A stretch of 64,000 bases of DNA from Streptomyces mangrovisoli (GTDB taxonomy: Bacteria; Actinomycetota; Actinomycetes; Streptomycetales; Streptomycetaceae): NCBI RefSeq assembly GCF_000974985.2, contig NZ_LAVA02000018.1, positions 62,001 to 126,000 on the forward strand, given 5' to 3'. This document shows positions 61,557-64,000 of the stretch, one piece after another. Under the pieces are notes generated by a model that searched no databases, was not told the origin of the DNA, and saw only the letters and a list, made by a program, of their open reading frames with translations. Position 1 is the stretch's first letter; each line of letters begins with the position of its first letter. Made by a program: the position numbers and the translations under genes.

Positions 61557-61593
61557 TTGGCAATACCTTGCCAACGGACGGACGCCTTGGCAA
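61557..61593. promoter_or_regulatory. TTGGCAA / TTGCCAA / TTGGCAA boxes in a divergent promoter
   Basis: Boxes at 61557-61563, 61568-61574 (11 bp apart, opposite orientation) and 61587-61593 lie between the divergent aminotransferase-like and ACP genes. They belong to the same box family as at 42943 and 47583. Confidence 0.72.
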
Positions 61594-61728
61594 CGCCCGC
61601 TCCAGCGAGGCTCCAGGCGGCCCACCCGGTACGTGACGAACCGTCACCTGACCGATGGTCGACGGGGGTTCGAGCGGGGTGCGCGAGGGTGCTGGCCCAT
61701 GCCCATGCCCGCAGAGGAAGGCCCTTCG

Positions 61729-62046
61729 ATGGCCTCAGCACCCTGGAACGAGACGTTCGAGACCGCCCTGCGGCGGGGGCTGCCCGGCCTGCCCGCGGGC
61801 GAGGCCCTGCCGGCCGATGTGCCGCTGGACGCCTACGGGTTGGACTCGCTGGCGCTGATCGGTGTCGTCGGCGCGCTGGAGACGGCGTTCGGGGTGGGCC
61901 TGACGGGACGGGTCACCGTCCCCGTGCGCACGCTGACGGCCCGCCTGTTGTGGCGGGCCGTGGAGACCGCGCGCAGGGCGGATGGGGACGACGGCCGGGC
62001 GGGCGGAGCGGGCACGCCGGGGCCCAGCCCCTGGGCGCTGGCCTGA
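61729..62046 (+). CDS. Stand-alone acyl carrier protein
   Basis: 105 residues from the ATG at 61729, with a GAGGAAGG 8 nt upstream; upstream in-frame ATGs lack a site. ACP helix II carries the phosphopantetheine Ser in LDAYGLDSLALIGVVGALE, so unlike the carrier domain of the NRPS-like protein this one should be active. The C-terminus has a Gly/Asp-rich 25-residue tail. It is divergent from the aminotransferase-like gene with shared boxes and convergent (40 bp) with the XRE-TPR regulator. Partner enzymes could be the KASIII-like protein or the NRPS-like protein. Confidence 0.85.
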   Translation: MASAPWNETFETALRRGLPGLPAGEALPADVPLDAYGLDSLALIGVVGALETAFGVGLTGRVTVPVRTLTARLLWRAVETARRADGDDGRAGGAGTPGPSPWALA

Positions 62047-62086
62047 CCGCGCTCGGCGCTCCCCACGCAGGACGGGCGCGGAGCCC

Positions 62087-63301
62087 TCAGGCGGGGCGGT
62101 GGATCTGGGTGAGGGCCTCGGCGAGGATGCGCCAGATCTCCGCGGCGAGGTCGATGTTGGCGTCCTGCTGGGCCTGTTCGGCCAGGGCGCGCAGGCCGCG
62201 GATGCCGCTCTCGTCGCCCGCCAGGGCACGCAGCTGGTGGCGCAGGACGTCCAGCCGGACGCGGTCGCGGTAGGTCATCCGCAGTTCGTCGCGGGCGAGT
62301 TCGCCGAGCAGGGAGCGGGCGTCGTCGTAACGGCCGGTGAGGAACGCCAGGTCGGCCTTGAGCTGGGTCAACTCCTGGCGCAGGGCGTCGGTGCCGACGT
62401 AGGCGAGGGCGCCCTCGGCCTCGGCGATCAGATGCTCGGCGGCGTCGGGCTGCGGCGGGACCTTCTGGAGGTGCAGCCGGCCGCCGGCCAGTCGCAGGCG
62501 CAGCCACAGGGTGAGGTCCTCGGCGGCGGCGAAGCCGTCCAGGGCCTGTTGCAGGCACTCCTGCGCGGACGGGTAGTCGCCCTGGCGCATCCGCACCGCG
62601 GCCGCGGTCCACACCGCCTCCGCCCACAGGGTGTCGCTGCGGCCGTCCACGAGGGCGGTCAGTTCGTCGGCGCGGCGGCGGGCGTCGGGCAGCCGGCCCG
62701 CCTCGGCCTGCACCGAGACCAGCGCGAGCAGCACCGCGACCCGGTCCTCGACGCCGACGTCCGTGCCGTCGGCGAGCCGCAGGGCGTGCTCGGCGGCCTC
62801 CAGCGCGGCCGGGATCTCGCCCAGCGAGCGCAGGCAGCGCGCCAGCCGGGTCAGCCCGCGCACCTGCAACGGCGCGAGGGCGACCTCGTCGCCGAGCCGC
62901 ACCAGGTCCTCCAGCAGGGCGCGTTCACCCGCGTGGTCGCCCTGGGCCCGGCAGGCCGCGGCGAGCAGCCACAGCGCCTGCCAGCGCAGCACCGGCGACT
63001 CGTGGGCCTCGGCCGCGTACGCGTCGCGCAGGGTGGCGACGGCCTCCGGCGACCCCGTGGAGGCGGCGAGCGTCAGGGCGTGCGCGAGGGACCCGGAGGC
63101 CGGCTCCTCGAAGTCGGCCGGCTGCACCCCGAGCCGGGCCGCGAGATAGGCCACGGCCCGCTCGGTGGGCTGGCGCGCGCCGGACTCCAGGCGCGAGAGG
63201 TACCCGGTGGACATGCCGTCGCCGGCGAGCGCGGTCTGCGACAGGCCGTGGGCCTGGCGCAGCTTCCTCAGACGGCGTCCGAACGCGGGCTGCTGGAGCA
63301 T
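62087..63301 (-). CDS. XRE-family regulator with TPR domain
   Basis: 404 residues from the ATG at 63301, with a GAGGGA about 7 nt upstream. The N-terminal Cro/C1 helix-turn-helix is FGRRLRKLRQAHGLSQTALA and STGYLSRLESGARQPTERAV. The remaining about 320 residues are helical repeats typical of TPRs (EIPAALEAAEHALRLADG, DYPSAQECLQQALDGFAAAE, RYDDARSLLGELA). An HTH joined to TPRs is the layout of RRNPP peptide-sensing regulators of Firmicutes and of many poorly studied actinobacterial regulators. A box-like palindrome lies upstream of its own gene. This makes it a candidate regulator of the TTGGCAA boxes and a candidate receptor for the IGWP peptide; both are inference. Confidence 0.88.
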   Translation of the reverse strand: MLQQPAFGRRLRKLRQAHGLSQTALAGDGMSTGYLSRLESGARQPTERAVAYLAARLGVQPADFEEPASGSLAHALTLAASTGSPEAVATLRDAYAAEAHESPVLRWQALWLLAAACRAQGDHAGERALLEDLVRLGDEVALAPLQVRGLTRLARCLRSLGEIPAALEAAEHALRLADGTDVGVEDRVAVLLALVSVQAEAGRLPDARRRADELTALVDGRSDTLWAEAVWTAAAVRMRQGDYPSAQECLQQALDGFAAAEDLTLWLRLRLAGGRLHLQKVPPQPDAAEHLIAEAEGALAYVGTDALRQELTQLKADLAFLTGRYDDARSLLGELARDELRMTYRDRVRLDVLRHQLRALAGDESGIRGLRALAEQAQQDANIDLAAEIWRILAEALTQIHRPA

Positions 63302-63423
63302 GGGCCATTCCCTCGGTAGGCGGCGGGCGCGGGGCATGTGCCGACGGCACGCGAGCGGCGCGGGCGGGCTCCGGGCGGCGACCGACCCGGGACCACCGAG
63401 CGTAGGGCCCGCGGCAACACGCG

Positions 63424-63437
63424 GGCAAACCTTTGCC
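63424..63437. promoter_or_regulatory. GGCAAA-CC-TTTGCC palindrome upstream of the XRE-TPR gene
   Basis: A perfect 14-bp palindrome 122 bp before the regulator start, with an extra GGCAA copy about 12 bp before it. It resembles the TTGCC/GGCAA boxes and fits autoregulation. Confidence 0.55.
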
Positions 63438-63676
63438 AGCCTCCGTCCGGCCTGCTCCGGCCGCGCTCCCGGACCGCTCGAGCGGCCCTGGACGATTCCT
63501 GGCGTACGTCAGGACGGCGCCTCCAGCCGTCGGGTCGTAAGGGGACAAAACAGGGCGGCGGACGGCCGGGAGAACCCGGCGGCGGAGGCGAGGAGCCGCC
63601 CTGGGCCCCGGCCTTGTCAGGAGGGTTGTACAGCGGTACATACGGGACACGCGTGCGGGGGAAACGGGGGACGGGG

Positions 63677-64000
63677 ATGGGAGTGCTGTGGCGCCTGGGA
63701 GTTGAGCCGAGGCGCGAGCAACAAGAGGCGGAGCGCCAGGCGGCGCGTACGCGGCTGCTGCACAAGCCGCTCCAGGAACTTGTGGCGGACCTTCCGGAGT
63801 TCCGGGGGATCGTGCCGCTCCTCGTGTGCGACTACGAGTCCATGGACTCCGAGGCGGAGGACTCCCTGGACGAGCGCGACTGGCTGACGGTGCGCCGCAT
63901 GACGATCGGCGCCTTCAGCGCGGCGAAGGCTCGCGGCGACCTACCGGGACTCGCTGGCGTGCCTCGGGGGCGGATCGTTGGGCGCCTCCATCAGCGTGCT
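63677..64000 (+). CDS. Partial gene of unknown function, runs out of the window
   Basis: The frame is open from the ATG at 63677 (GGGGGACGGGG upstream) to the window end, 108 residues. MGVLWRLGVEPRREQQEAER is followed by an amphipathic helix region and FRGIVPLLVCDYESMDSEAE. From about 63938 another frame gives a more protein-like continuation (YRDSLACLGGGSLGASISV), so a frameshift or sequence error near 63930 is possible. Family not recognised. Confidence 0.45.
   Translation, partial: MGVLWRLGVEPRREQQEAERQAARTRLLHKPLQELVADLPEFRGIVPLLVCDYESMDSEAEDSLDERDWLTVRRMTIGAFSAAKARGDLPGLAGVPRGRIVGRLHQRA

Noticed and set aside
63165..63887. Plus-strand open frame overlapping the XRE-TPR gene and the last partial gene
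   Set aside because: Low-complexity translation; the frame starting at 63677 has an RBS and a more natural composition.

Overview
The window is very GC-rich DNA with GTG starts, modular type I polyketide synthases (PKS), LAL-type LuxR regulators and a SARP. All of this points to a streptomycete-type actinomycete. It appears to hold one polyketide cluster (about 1-39.3 kb) next to a regulator-rich accessory region (about 39.4-63.4 kb). I could not assign that second region to a described system.

PKS arm (1-26.3 kb, + strand). The window opens inside a PKS gene and runs to the chain-terminating module. The order is: end of a module (KR-ACP); KS-AT(malonyl)-KR-ACP; KS-AT(TAGH, probably ethylmalonyl)-DH-KR-ACP; KS-AT(TAGH)-DH-ER-KR-ACP; KS-AT(malonyl)-ACP; KS-AT(malonyl)-ACP-TE. 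The last two modules carry no reductive domains, so a 3,5-diketo acid is expected at the terminus, and its release as a 4-hydroxy-2-pyrone is plausible. An FAD hydroxylase overlaps the last PKS gene by ATGA. A 21-bp perfect-stem terminator separates it from a convergent operon: TetR, a medium-chain reductase and a DrrA/DrrB-like ABC exporter (27.6-31.4 kb, - strand).

Starter arm (31.8-39.3 kb, + strand). dpgA, dpgB, dpgC, a benzoylformate-decarboxylase-like ThDP enzyme, an aromatic aldehyde dehydrogenase and dpgD form one transcription direction. Together they predict malonyl-CoA to 3,5-dihydroxyphenylacetyl-CoA to 3,5-dihydroxyphenylglyoxylate to 3,5-dihydroxybenzaldehyde to 3,5-dihydroxybenzoate. 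Known 3,5-dihydroxybenzoate-primed PKSs such as kendomycin use this starter. The loading module must lie upstream of the window.

Accessory arm (39.4-63.4 kb). Three LAL regulators (one with a ruined P-loop) surround unusual genes: (i) a secreted 190-residue protein with 11 copies of an IGWP motif; (ii) an 86-residue protein ending in a single DIGWPTR; (iii) an NRPS-like protein with carrier, condensation and adenylation regions that have all lost their catalytic residues, fused to a C-terminal MbtH-like domain; (iv) a PqqD-like small protein of the RiPP-recognition-element type; (v) a class V aminotransferase homologue with the PLP lysine replaced by Arg; (vi) a free acyl carrier protein; (vii) an XRE-TPR regulator. 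Copies of TTGGCAA/TTGCCAA, often 11 bp apart, lie upstream of (i), (iii) and the divergent pair (v)/(vi), and a related palindrome lies upstream of (vii). I read these as one co-regulated system built around the IGWP peptide. Its product or signal is unknown. A KASIII-like enzyme, a two-domain VOC protein, a SARP and a metallo-beta-lactamase-fold protein are interspersed and may belong to either arm.
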